In this document: in pieces, positions 34,278 through 43,513 of the stretch
Position numbering within the stretch: the stretch's first letter is position 1
How the letters are laid out: every line of letters begins with the position of its first letter
NCBI GenBank assembly: GCA_964471115.1
Contig: CAYYFE010000005.1
Coordinates: 1 to 64,000 of the forward strand
Length of the DNA stretch: 64,000 nt
Reading direction: 5' to 3'
Source: SYFT01 sp964471115
GTDB lineage: Bacteria; Acidobacteriota; Vicinamibacteria; Vicinamibacterales; SCN-69-37
Notes under the pieces: model-generated
Databases searched by the model: none
What the model saw: the letters and a program-made list of their open reading frames with translations, nothing else
What the model was told of the DNA's origin: nothing
Translations under genes and position numbers: made by a program

Positions 34278-36820
34278 CCCCGGCCGACCGCGATCCGGAA
34301 CTCGACTTCCACATCGAGATGCTCACGCGCCGGTACGTCGAAGAAGGCCTCGACCCGGAGGCCGCGCGGCAGAAGGCGCTGATGCGCGTGGGCCCGGTCG
34401 ACCTGCGACCGCATCAGGCACCGCGGCCGTCGGCATCGTGGCTGAGGAGTCTCGGCCAGGACCTGATGCACGCCGCCCGAGTGCTGCGACGCTCGCCCGC
34501 GTTCGTGGTGCTGACCACGGTCATGCTGGCTTTCGGCGCCGGGGCCAGTACCGCCGTGTTCTCCGTGGTCGACGGCGTACTGCTGCGCGCCCCGCTGGCC
34601 GACATGGACGCCGTCGTCAGCATCCTCGTGCGTCAGCCGGACGGTCAACTCTCGGCGCTGACGTACGAACACTACGAACGGCTCGCCGCACACCGGCCTC
34701 CCGCTCTGGCCGCCCTCGGAGCCGACGATATCGCCAGTCCGGTCGCCACCCGGATCGACGTGTCGAAGCGCACGCAGACCGTGTGCCTGTCGGCCGACAT
34801 GCCCGCGGTGCTCGGGACCAGCCCGCTGCTGGGCCGCTGGTTCACTCCGGAGGAAGCCCGAACCGGCGCGGCCGTCGCCGTGGTCAGCTTCAACTTCTGG
34901 CGTCAGTCGCTTGGTGGCACGGCGGACGCCGTCGGACGGGTCATCGCCCTCGATGCCACGCCGGTCACGATCATCGGCGTCATGCCGGCGGGCTTTGATG
35001 GCCCGTATCCACGTCTCTATCGAGAGATCTGGGTGCCGTACACGCCAGGACGACGGGTGGAGCCGTCGATGGGGTGTCCGGTGCGTCAGGCGGCGCAGGA
35101 TCGCGTCAGCCCCCTCGCCCGGTTGAACGCCGAGATCCCCCTTGACGCAGCCACCCAGCAGGTCAATGCCGCATTGAACGCATCCGACATCGTGCTCAGA
35201 CCATACGCGGAAGACCTGGTCGGAGACCTGCGCAGTCCGTTCCTGGCGCTGGTCGGCGCGGTGCTGGCCGTTCTGCTGATTGCGTTCGCGAACGTGACGA
35301 ACCTCGGACTTGAGCGACTGGCGGGCCGCCGGCGGGAGCTGGCGATTCGGTTGGCGCTCGGCGCCACACGCACGCGTGTGATTCGTGAAACGGTCGCCGA
35401 ACATGTCGTGGTGGCCCTGGCGGGCGCCACCCTCGGCATCGGCCTCGCGTACGTCTCCTTCGACGCCATCATGGCGCTGCTGCCGCAGGGCCTGCCCAAC
35501 GTGGACGCGGTGTCCCTCAATCAGCGTGTGCTGGCGGCCAGCCTCGCGTTGGCCGTGTGTGGCGGCGTCGTGTCAGGACTGGTGTCCGCCTGGCAGGCGT
35601 CGGCCGAGGCCGTGCGTGGAGGCCTGGCCTCGGGTGAACGCGGCAACACCGGCGCGCGGCCCCGCATCCGGAAGATTCTGGTCGCGGGCGAGCTGGCCCT
35701 GGGTGTCCTGCTGATGGTGGCGGCTCTCCTGATGATCCGAACGTTTGTCACGCTTCGCCCCAGCGACCCCGGCTTCGACCCGGGCGGCAAGTACATGGCG
35801 CTGGTGCGATTGCCGCCAGAGACGACGGCCGCCGAACGTGTGCGCTTCCACGAATCACTGCGCGCCCGCCTTCTTGAATCGGGGGGCGTCCGCGCGGTCG
35901 CGGCCACCACGTCGGTGCCCATGCGGCGATCACGCGCGGTGCTGCCGGCCGACATCGCCGGAACCCGGGTCAATGTCGACGTGGCGGCCGTGACGCCGAA
36001 CTACTTCGATCTCATGGGGATTCCACTGCGCGGCGGACGGCCGCTGACTGACGCCGACGAGGCGTCATCGGGGCAGGTCGCGGTCGTCAATGAAGCGTTC
36101 GCGCGCCGGTGGTTCGACGGGCAGAGCCCGCTGGGATCGACGGTCACGCTGCGGCGAGGCACCCAGGCCCATCCCGTCACCATCGTGGGCATCGTGGGCG
36201 ACATCCGGTCCAGCGGATCCGACACGCGCATCCGGCCCTTCGTCTTCACCCCGCTGCGCCAGTCGATCCTCGGGAACGCCTTTGTCGCCATTCATCCGGA
36301 GCCTCGCGCGGCGGCAGGTCTGCCTGCGCTGATGCGGAGCGCCGTTGACCGTGTCCAGCCGGGACTGCTCGTGGACGAGATCGAGCCGCTGCTCGACGAA
36401 ATGCACGCAGAGGTGGCGCAACCGCGCCTGGGCGCCTGGCTCTTCGGACTCTTCGCCGCACTGGCCGTCCTGCTGGCCGCCGTCGGTCTGGCCGCCACGC
36501 TGGCGTGGTCGGTGGCGCAACGACGGAGGGAAATTGGTGTGCGCATGGCGCTCGGGGCTCAGCCGCGCGACGTCCGCAACCTGATCCTGGGCCAGATGCT
36601 GCGGCTCTCGATCGCCGGCGTCGCCACCGGGCTGCTGGCCGCCGCGGCGTCGACCCGGCTGCTGGCCGGATGGTTGTACGGCGTGGCGCCGCTCGACCCG
36701 TCCACGTTTGCCGTCTGCGGCGTGGCCATGCTCATCGTCGCCAGCCTCGCGACGTACGTGCCGACCCGCCGGGCCGTCCGTATCGACCCGGTCGTCGCAC
36801 TCAGAGGAGACGCGTCATGA
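34274..36820 (+). CDS. ADOP-type FtsX/MacB permease
   Basis: 848 residues. An N-terminal permease-prefix segment (ELDFHIEMLTRRYVEE) precedes two copies of a MacB periplasmic core plus FtsX module. The first transmembrane helix is followed by TAVFSVVDGVLL. The first FtsX block contains FANVTNLGLERLAGRRREL and the second SVAQRRREIGVRMALGAQ. It ends with the typical RRAVRIDPVVALRG. No ATPase gene is nearby, in keeping with the orphan name. Role in export or in lipoprotein or efflux function is not established. It is coupled to PadR upstream and to a second ADOP downstream, both through ATGA overlaps. Confidence 0.9.
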   Translation: MTPADRDPELDFHIEMLTRRYVEEGLDPEAARQKALMRVGPVDLRPHQAPRPSASWLRSLGQDLMHAARVLRRSPAFVVLTTVMLAFGAGASTAVFSVVDGVLLRAPLADMDAVVSILVRQPDGQLSALTYEHYERLAAHRPPALAALGADDIASPVATRIDVSKRTQTVCLSADMPAVLGTSPLLGRWFTPEEARTGAAVAVVSFNFWRQSLGGTADAVGRVIALDATPVTIIGVMPAGFDGPYPRLYREIWVPYTPGRRVEPSMGCPVRQAAQDRVSPLARLNAEIPLDAATQQVNAALNASDIVLRPYAEDLVGDLRSPFLALVGAVLAVLLIAFANVTNLGLERLAGRRRELAIRLALGATRTRVIRETVAEHVVVALAGATLGIGLAYVSFDAIMALLPQGLPNVDAVSLNQRVLAASLALAVCGGVVSGLVSAWQASAEAVRGGLASGERGNTGARPRIRKILVAGELALGVLLMVAALLMIRTFVTLRPSDPGFDPGGKYMALVRLPPETTAAERVRFHESLRARLLESGGVRAVAATTSVPMRRSRAVLPADIAGTRVNVDVAAVTPNYFDLMGIPLRGGRPLTDADEASSGQVAVVNEAFARRWFDGQSPLGSTVTLRRGTQAHPVTIVGIVGDIRSSGSDTRIRPFVFTPLRQSILGNAFVAIHPEPRAAAGLPALMRSAVDRVQPGLLVDEIEPLLDEMHAEVAQPRLGAWLFGLFAALAVLLAAVGLAATLAWSVAQRRREIGVRMALGAQPRDVRNLILGQMLRLSIAGVATGLLAAAASTRLLAGWLYGVAPLDPSTFAVCGVAMLIVASLATYVPTRRAVRIDPVVALRGDAS
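34298..34381 (+). repeat. 84-bp near-identical ADOP prefix segment, copy 1
   Basis: This segment and 36835-36918 differ at only two of 84 bases, although the rest of the two ADOP genes is clearly diverged. It encodes the permease-prefix helix ELDFHIEMLTRRYVEE and the following DPEAARQKAL. Confidence 0.85.
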
Positions 36821-39432
36821 GTCCGGCGGACGAGGAACTCGACTTCCACATCGAGATGCTCACGCGCCGGTACGTCGAAGAAGGCCTCGACCCCGAGGCC
36901 GCGCGGCAGAAGGCACTGGCCCGCATGGGCCACGTACGGGCCGTCGCCCGCAACCGCAGGTCGCTTCCAATGCCAACGATGGTGATGCAGGACATCCGCT
37001 ACGCGCTTCGCACGTTCCGCCGGACACCGGTCTTCACCGCCACGGCGCTCATCACGCTGGCCGTGGGCATCGGCGCCACCACCGCGATTTTCAGCGTGGT
37101 GCACGCCGTGCTGCTGCGCGATCTGCCGTACCCGAACGCCGGCCGGGCGATGTACGTGTTCAACTCGTACGCGCAGGAGGGACTGGAAGAAGCGGCGATG
37201 TCCCCCGAGGAATTCGCGGACCTCAAGAGCCAGGCGCAGACCTTCGAGCGACTCGCGGCGATGCGCCCGCAGATGTCCGCCCTGACCGATGACTGCCCCG
37301 GCGGCGGCTGCGAACCGCTGCGCGTCAACGCCGTGGTCGTGTCCAGTGATCTCTTCGATCTGCTCGGCGTGCGGCCCTCACTGGGCAGACCCTTTGCGAC
37401 CTCCGACGGCGTCTCGGGCGCCGAGCGCGTGGTCCTGCTGAGTGACAGCCTGTGGCAGCGCCGGTACGGCGCCGACCCCGGGATCGTCGGGCGGACGATC
37501 AGTCTGGGGGGACTGCCCCGCGTGGTCATCGGCGTGATGCCCCCATCCGTGCAGATGCCGGATGAAGCGATCGGTTATCTGCGCGACAGAGCCGACCTCT
37601 GGATCCCGTTTAATTGGGAGCAGACTCGCGACGGCCGAGGCAACCAGTACCTGGAAGTGCTCGGCCTGCGGAAAGAGGGCGTCTCGGCGGGCCAGGTGAC
37701 CGCGGACCTCGAGCGCATTGCCAGCGAATACAAGACGCGCTTCCCCACCCGCTACGCGGAACCCAGCGTCCGCTGGGCCCTCCGGGCGAAGTCCCTGACC
37801 GATGAGATGGTTGGCGACGTACGGCTCGGACTGATGGTGCTGTTCGGCGCCGTCGGTTGCGTCCTGCTCATCGCGTTTGCCAATGTCGGCAACCTGCTGC
37901 TGGCGCGCGGTGCCGCTCGGCATCGCGAGCTGGCAGTGCGCAGCGCGCTGGGTGCCGGACGGTCGCGCCTCGTCCAGCAACTGCTCGTCGAAACGCTCGT
38001 CCTCACCGGCCTGGGTGCGCTGCTCGGCGTGGGCGTCGCCGCCGGCGGGCTGAAGCTGCTGCTTGCGCTCAATCCCGGCGGAATTCCCCGGCTGGACCTC
38101 GTCCGCATCGACGCGACCGTCCTCGCGTTCACGGGCCTCCTCGCGCTGGTGGCGGGAACGGCCGTGGGACTGCTTCCCGCCTTCCGTCAGTCGGCCGCAG
38201 GTCCCCAACAGGCGCTGGCCGACGGCCGAAGCGCCGGCGCCGGCGCGCTCAGACGCGGCCTGCGCGGCGCGCTGGTAGTAGCGGAAGTCGCGCTGGCGGT
38301 CGTGGTGCTCACCGGCGCGGCGCTCCTGATTCGCAGCTACGCGGCCATCACGTCCACACCGGCCGGTTTCGACCCCGACCGCGTGGCCGTCGCGCGTCTC
38401 ACGATTCCGCGCGCGCAGTACGACCAGCCGGCCAAGGTCTTTGCCTTCCACACGAATGTGCGCGACGGTCTTGCCGCCATTCCCGGCGTCGTCCAGGCCT
38501 CCGCCGTGTATCCGCTGCCCATGTCACCGACGGGCTGGAGCGGCACCGTCGGCATCGCCGGTCGGCCGGAGACCCCCGGCGTGCCGCAACCACACGCGGA
38601 ATTCGCCGTGGCGCTGCCGGGCTATTTCTCCACCGCAGCCATTCCGCTGCTCGAGGGGCGTGATTTCACGGACGCCGACCACGACGCCGCACCGGCCGTG
38701 GTGATTGTCGACGCGGTCTTCGCCCAGCAGTACTTCCCCGGACGCAGTCCGATCGGCGCGCGCCTGGCCATCAACGGCAACCTCCAGGAGGGCCCCTTCC
38801 AGACCATCATCGGAATCGTCGGCCACGTGCGCAATCGCGGCGCTCGACAGGAGGGTGAAGGGCAGATCTATCTGTCCGCGCTGCAGAAGCAGGAGTTCTC
38901 GCTGTTCTTCGTGACGAAGACCGCGGCCGCGCCCTCGCTGACGCTGCCGTCGATTCGCGCGGTCGTGCGCGAGCAGGACCCGCGACTCCCGGTGGCGCTG
39001 CTGACGACGATGGAGGACGTGGTCGCCACGTTCACCGCGCGCGACCGGTTCAACACGGTGTTGTTCACGATCTTTGCCGGGGTGGCGCTGGCCATCGCCG
39101 CGGTCGGGCTGTACGGCGTACTGGCGTTCCTCGTCACGCAGCGCACGCGCGAGATGGCGATCCGTCTGGCGCTGGGCGGAGGGCCCGCCGGTCTGGTGCG
39201 ATCGGTGGTCGCCGAAGGGCTGAGTCTGACCGTCGTGGGGTTGGTCGCCGGACTGGCCGGCACGTGGTTCCTCGCGCGTGGGATGGGCGACCTGCTCTTT
39301 GGCGTCACGCCCGCCGATCCGGCCGCCTACACGATCATCGCGGTGACGATGGTCGTGGTGGCGTGTGCGGCGGCGTATGGTCCGGCACGGCGCGCGACGC
39401 GTGTCGATCCGGTCGACGTGCTCCGGGGATGA
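36817..39432 (+). CDS. ADOP-type FtsX/MacB permease (second gene of the operon)
   Basis: 871 residues with the same plan: prefix ELDFHIEMLTRRYVEE, first helix with TTAIFSVVHAVLL, FtsX block FANVGNLLLARGAARHREL, second block VTQRTREMAIRLALGG and terminal RRATRVDPVDVLRG. AGAGGAGA lies 7 nt before the ATG, which overlaps the previous stop as ATGA. The central periplasmic regions differ from those of the first ADOP, so the pair may form a heterodimer (inference). Confidence 0.9.
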   Translation: MSPADEELDFHIEMLTRRYVEEGLDPEAARQKALARMGHVRAVARNRRSLPMPTMVMQDIRYALRTFRRTPVFTATALITLAVGIGATTAIFSVVHAVLLRDLPYPNAGRAMYVFNSYAQEGLEEAAMSPEEFADLKSQAQTFERLAAMRPQMSALTDDCPGGGCEPLRVNAVVVSSDLFDLLGVRPSLGRPFATSDGVSGAERVVLLSDSLWQRRYGADPGIVGRTISLGGLPRVVIGVMPPSVQMPDEAIGYLRDRADLWIPFNWEQTRDGRGNQYLEVLGLRKEGVSAGQVTADLERIASEYKTRFPTRYAEPSVRWALRAKSLTDEMVGDVRLGLMVLFGAVGCVLLIAFANVGNLLLARGAARHRELAVRSALGAGRSRLVQQLLVETLVLTGLGALLGVGVAAGGLKLLLALNPGGIPRLDLVRIDATVLAFTGLLALVAGTAVGLLPAFRQSAAGPQQALADGRSAGAGALRRGLRGALVVAEVALAVVVLTGAALLIRSYAAITSTPAGFDPDRVAVARLTIPRAQYDQPAKVFAFHTNVRDGLAAIPGVVQASAVYPLPMSPTGWSGTVGIAGRPETPGVPQPHAEFAVALPGYFSTAAIPLLEGRDFTDADHDAAPAVVIVDAVFAQQYFPGRSPIGARLAINGNLQEGPFQTIIGIVGHVRNRGARQEGEGQIYLSALQKQEFSLFFVTKTAAAPSLTLPSIRAVVREQDPRLPVALLTTMEDVVATFTARDRFNTVLFTIFAGVALAIAAVGLYGVLAFLVTQRTREMAIRLALGGGPAGLVRSVVAEGLSLTVVGLVAGLAGTWFLARGMGDLLFGVTPADPAAYTIIAVTMVVVACAAAYGPARRATRVDPVDVLRG
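36835..36918 (+). repeat. 84-bp near-identical ADOP prefix segment, copy 2
   Basis: Partner of 34298-34381 with two mismatches, both at third codon positions. Confidence 0.85.
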
Positions 39433-39451
39433 CGACCGGCGGCTCAGTCGA

Positions 39452-41563
39452 TCAGGAGGCGCCCTGCCACTCGCGACGGGTCATGGGATGAATGGCCTTG
39501 AGCGACCGCAGCTGGTCGACCGGCGGTCGATAGTGCCGCCACCACGACATGGTCTGCTGGGTCTCACGCAGTTCGATACCCAGCAGCATGCAGGCGTAGG
39601 AGATGTAGCCGTCCTCGCCGTATCCGGCGTGCGGCCCTTCCAGAAACCCCATCTCGCGCAGGCGCTGCAACGCGCGCTTGCTGAACCCGCTGATGCCGCC
39701 CTGGATGTGGCCGACGTGATCGCCCACCGGATACGAGTACCCGGCCGCGCGAGCGATCTCCCAGAAGCTCATGACATCGCGAGTCGCGCGCGTCTCAATC
39801 GTGCCGGCGATGGCGCTCCGGCCATGCAGCTGCCGCGCGAACTCCAGGTGGAAATCGGGATCGACGACGTAGGCGTCGGTGTCCATCTTGATGACGAAAT
39901 CGTAGTCGTCGCCCAGCGCGAGGATGGAGTCGAACATGAAGCGGTTGAATCCGCTGGTGTCGCCGTACTCCTCCATCCAGTGGCCATGCGTCGACCGCCC
40001 CGACGCGTGGTAATGCCAGCCGTTGCGTTCGCACAGCTCGCGCACCAGCGCCGACTCGGCTTCCTCGAAGTTGTCGTCGAACACGTGGATGTCGGGCAGC
40101 CGGGCCAGTTCCGGGCGGCCGGACCAGTTCTCCTCGAGCAGCCGTCCATCGCGGAACGTCGGGATGAAGATGGCGCCACGCGCCTCCGAGACCGGCGTCG
40201 AAAGCACGGGGAGCATCTGCCAGAGGCTGCCGCCGACGAGTTCGAACCGATTCCCCAGCACCTCGGCCACGGCGGTCCGGACCCCTTCAAACCACGTGTA
40301 GTCGTGGCCGAACAACACGCCGTCGGGCTTCATCTTGGGAATCCAGGCCAGCAGGTCGCGCTTGACGCCTTCATGGGAATGGTCGCCATCGAGGAACAGC
40401 AGGTCGATTGACGCGTCCGCGAAGTGGCGCGCGGCGTCGGCGGAATCCTCGCGGATGATCCGCACGGTGTCGGTGTGGCCGAGCTGCGCCAGGTTCGCCT
40501 GGAACACGTCGAAGATGTCGACCGTCCTGGCTTCACCAAAGTGGGGATCGTCGGGCGCGTATCTCCACTGGTCGATGGCATAGATCGTGAGCGCGCGCTC
40601 CCGGCAGATGTCGAGCACGCGCGAGATCGATCGCCCCTTCCAGACGCCAATTTCGACCACCGTGCCGCCCCGTGGCACCGCCCGGGTCAATCGCTGATAC
40701 ACGGCGGCTTCGTTGTCCTCGAACCACCCGCCCAGGTCCAGCGTGGCCAGGGTGTTCGTGGTGCGGCCCATTTGTTGCGCCATCGTGGCGGGGTCTTCGC
40801 CGACGCCGCGGCGGGGCGCCGTGTTGATCGCCACGCCGCAGGGCCCGATGTCGCGGAACGTCCAGCCCTGCTGCCGGATCGCTTCACACAGCAGCACATC
40901 ATCGTTGCGCTTGATGAGGTGGGGGTCAGGCCAGTCGAGCGCGCGGATCGCGGACAGCCGCATGAACCAGTTGCCGCCCGTGACGAAGAACCAGCGCCCG
41001 TCGCCGGTGCCTTTTCCTTCGAAGTCGTGTTCACCCTTGCCGCCGGGCTCCCACGAGGGGGGCTGCTTCCCCGTGTACCAGGGGGCCGTCTTCACGAACC
41101 CGACGACGTCGGTGCCGTAGTTGAAATCCGCCTCGTTGCCGAAGAAGAACACGTGGCCCCACAGCACCTCCTCCGGCCGCGCCTCGTGCGCGACGCGCAG
41201 ACGGTCGGGCAGCGCCCGCCGGTTCTCGACGAAGGAGTCATCGTCGAACCACCAGACGAAGGGTGTGTCCACCGCCTCGAACATCCGGCGCATCATCGGG
41301 CACTTGTTGATGTTGGTGTCGCTGATGAACAGCCGGTCGATGGCGCCGTCGGCGTGCAGCGCCTCGAGGTACGCGCGGGTCTCGTCGCCGACCGCGTTGG
41401 CGCCGACGAACAGCAGGTACTCGCGACGATCGCAGTGGCTCAGAATGCTGTCGATGGTCTGCCTGGCCAGCGCCGCGTAGTCCCCGTAGGTCAGCACGCA
41501 GATGGTGACGGGGACACGGGGGTACACGAAACGCTGGGCCGGCAGGGACATCGCTGCGATCAT
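39452..41563 (-). CDS. Three-domain protein: glycosyltransferase, methyltransferase, glycosyltransferase
   Basis: 703 residues, cytoplasmic. Residues about 10-270 form a GT-A domain (VTICVLTYGDYAALA, then WWFDDDSF near 104). Residues about 290-470 are a class I methyltransferase of the Methyltransf_24 type (VVEIGVWKGRSISRVL near 301, LLFLDGDHSHEGVKRDL). Residues about 480-703 are a second GT (FVIKMDTDAYVVDPDFH near 557; GHIQGGISGFSKRAL; GYGEDGYIS). A single chain could extend and methylate a glycan or small molecule in sequence. The ATG at 41563 has GGGA about 10 nt upstream; an ATG at 41551 is an alternative. It follows the MBL gene by 44 bp. Confidence 0.8.
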   Translation of the reverse strand: MIAAMSLPAQRFVYPRVPVTICVLTYGDYAALARQTIDSILSHCDRREYLLFVGANAVGDETRAYLEALHADGAIDRLFISDTNINKCPMMRRMFEAVDTPFVWWFDDDSFVENRRALPDRLRVAHEARPEEVLWGHVFFFGNEADFNYGTDVVGFVKTAPWYTGKQPPSWEPGGKGEHDFEGKGTGDGRWFFVTGGNWFMRLSAIRALDWPDPHLIKRNDDVLLCEAIRQQGWTFRDIGPCGVAINTAPRRGVGEDPATMAQQMGRTTNTLATLDLGGWFEDNEAAVYQRLTRAVPRGGTVVEIGVWKGRSISRVLDICRERALTIYAIDQWRYAPDDPHFGEARTVDIFDVFQANLAQLGHTDTVRIIREDSADAARHFADASIDLLFLDGDHSHEGVKRDLLAWIPKMKPDGVLFGHDYTWFEGVRTAVAEVLGNRFELVGGSLWQMLPVLSTPVSEARGAIFIPTFRDGRLLEENWSGRPELARLPDIHVFDDNFEEAESALVRELCERNGWHYHASGRSTHGHWMEEYGDTSGFNRFMFDSILALGDDYDFVIKMDTDAYVVDPDFHLEFARQLHGRSAIAGTIETRATRDVMSFWEIARAAGYSYPVGDHVGHIQGGISGFSKRALQRLREMGFLEGPHAGYGEDGYISYACMLLGIELRETQQTMSWWRHYRPPVDQLRSLKAIHPMTRREWQGAS

Positions 41564-41607
41564 AACGAAGAATCCCGCCGGACTCGGGCAGCGCCGGCTG
41601 CCGGCAG

Positions 41608-42531
41608 CTACTTCAGCTGGCCGTTGAGTTCCGCGTACACGCGGCGGATCGCGGTCGGCGCCTGGCTGGCGCGCAGCGTCCAGGATTCGAACTCGCCGAA
41701 TCGCGCCTGCGTGACGGCCTGGTCGACGGGCACGCCGGCCTTGTGCAGACGGGTGCCTTCGGCGATCACCGCCACGAGGGCCTGACGGAACATGTCGAGT
41801 TCTTCGCGCAGCACCTGTGGCGAGTCCACGAAGCCATGCCCCGGCACGAAGGTGGTGACGTCCATCGCCTGGGCGCGCTCGATCGTGCGGACCCACTCGG
41901 ACGGGTAGGCCGATCGCATCGCGGGAAACACCCGGTGCAGGTACGCCTCGCTCATGAAGAGCACCTTCTCGCGAGGCAGGTACACACTGAGGTCGCCCCC
42001 GGTGTGCGCGCGCCCGAGGAAGCGGATCTGAATCTCCGTGCCCCCCAGCGACAGTGTCGTCGTGGATTCGACCGGCGTCAGTTTCTGCGGGACGGCACCG
42101 GACGGTCCGCGGTCCAGCAACGCGATGGACGCCGGATGCGCGTACGTCACCGCGTCGATCGGAAACGCCGCGTTGCCGGCGGTGTGGTCGCCATGATCGG
42201 ATCCGATGACGACGTGGGTGATGGGACGGGGCGTCATCTCCCGGATGCGCGCCACGAGTTTCGCCGTTTCCGCCAGGCTGCCCTGGCCGTCTGCCACGAG
42301 GACCCCCTCCGGTGTGTTCACGAAGAGACTGACGGTCGTGAAGGTCTCCTGGCCGGCCGATCGCAGCTGTTCGTAGGTGAAGACGCCCGGCGCGACTTCG
42401 GTGACTCGCGGAAAATCCGTCGCAGTCAGCCCCCGTTTGGCAGGATCCGCCGTCCGTACGAGCTGGCCAGGTGCGGCCACCACAGTGGCAGCCAACCAGA
42501 TCACGATCGGCAGGCGCAGCAGATGGGACAT
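41608..42531 (-). CDS. Exported MBL-fold protein lacking the first metal histidine
   Basis: 307 residues with a Sec leader (LLRLPIVIWLAATVVAA). The metallo-beta-lactamase core begins VAPGVFTYEQLRSAGQ. The motif that is normally HxHxDH reads SDHGDH, so the first zinc ligand is Ser. Later ligands are present in GRAHTGGDL and FVPGHGFVD, while the motif 4 Asp is replaced by Glu in FMSEAYLHR. Similar SDHGDH proteins are a subgroup of the fold. A one-metal or altered site is inferred. The ATG at 42531 suits the leader; 42546 is an alternative. Confidence 0.8.
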   Translation of the reverse strand: MSHLLRLPIVIWLAATVVAAPGQLVRTADPAKRGLTATDFPRVTEVAPGVFTYEQLRSAGQETFTTVSLFVNTPEGVLVADGQGSLAETAKLVARIREMTPRPITHVVIGSDHGDHTAGNAAFPIDAVTYAHPASIALLDRGPSGAVPQKLTPVESTTTLSLGGTEIQIRFLGRAHTGGDLSVYLPREKVLFMSEAYLHRVFPAMRSAYPSEWVRTIERAQAMDVTTFVPGHGFVDSPQVLREELDMFRQALVAVIAEGTRLHKAGVPVDQAVTQARFGEFESWTLRASQAPTAIRRVYAELNGQLK

Positions 42532-42656
42532 GTCGGCACGGCGCATCGCGCACCGCGAGAAAATCCTACACCCGTCTCTGTGGGCCGTTGACGATCTTCG
42601 CGCCACCGGTGCGTCTGTCTCTTGACGACCGCGCGGTGAGGCGTGACGCTGTGTGC

Positions 42657-43481
42657 ATGGCCAGCCCCTTTGACCCATTCCGCCGGCGACGGATTACCAG
42701 TGACGGGCTCCGCACCATGGGCGGCACGTCGTTCAAGTGTTACTCGGTGGATGTGGGAGATGCGCCACACGATCGGGCCCGCTTCTCGACGACAGAAGCC
42801 CTGGTGGCCGCGGCGGTGCCTGAGGTGGACGACGCGGCGGGCCGTCCCGGGGCCGGCTTTCTCATCGAGCATCAGGGTGCGACCGGCGACTACCTGGTGG
42901 CCGGCTGGTGGTCGCAGCAGAACGAATTGCCGATGCGCGTCTGGGTGCGCGCGGACGGCGCCTGGAGACCCGCGGGGCCGCACGAATCCTTCTGCGTCTG
43001 GGATCTCGAGATCGTCTGGTTCGAGCGGAACGCGTGGGTGGAAACGATGCTGACGGGTCAGAACGTCGAGCAGGGCCTCGCGGCCTACCTGGCGCGGACG
43101 TTCGAGGGGCCCACCGAGGCGCCGGGTGTTCGTCCCGCACCGCAGAAGCCACACATTCCCATGACCGTGGCTGAACAGGTTGATCTGCGCGTGGGCACCA
43201 TCACCGCCATCGCGCCCGTCGAGCGATCGGACAAACTCATGCGTCTCACTGTCGACTTCGGCGCGGACGTGCGCACGGTGGTGGCGGGCATCCGGCAGGA
43301 GCGCGCCCACCCGGAGTCACTGGTGGGCCGGCAGGCGCTCTTCTATTACAACCTCGAGCCTCGCACCATGCGGGGCGTGACCTCTGAGGCGATGTTATGC
43401 GACGCCGGCTACGCCGACGGCATCCGGCCGGCCCTGCTCCAGCCGGAGTGGCCGCTGCCGAACGGCACCAGGGCCGGGTGA
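42657..43481 (+). CDS. Unknown N-terminal domain fused to a CsaA/EMAP-type tRNA-binding domain
   Basis: 274 residues. The C-terminal 110 residues are an OB-fold tRNA-binding domain (PF01588): VDLRVGTITAIAPVERSDKLMRL, VVAGIRQERAHPESLVG and NLEPRTMRGVTSEAML, as in CsaA and the C-terminus of MetRS. Residues about 20-150 (FKCYSVDVGDAPHDRARF, HESFCVWDLEIVWFERNAW) belong to no family I recognise. There is no synthetase catalytic domain. Likely cytoplasmic. It is divergent from the MBL gene and faces the class C hydrolase gene. Confidence 0.75.
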   Translation: MASPFDPFRRRRITSDGLRTMGGTSFKCYSVDVGDAPHDRARFSTTEALVAAAVPEVDDAAGRPGAGFLIEHQGATGDYLVAGWWSQQNELPMRVWVRADGAWRPAGPHESFCVWDLEIVWFERNAWVETMLTGQNVEQGLAAYLARTFEGPTEAPGVRPAPQKPHIPMTVAEQVDLRVGTITAIAPVERSDKLMRLTVDFGADVRTVVAGIRQERAHPESLVGRQALFYYNLEPRTMRGVTSEAMLCDAGYADGIRPALLQPEWPLPNGTRAG

Positions 43482-43513
43482 CACCGGACCCGACGCGCGT
43501 CTGACGAACGCGG

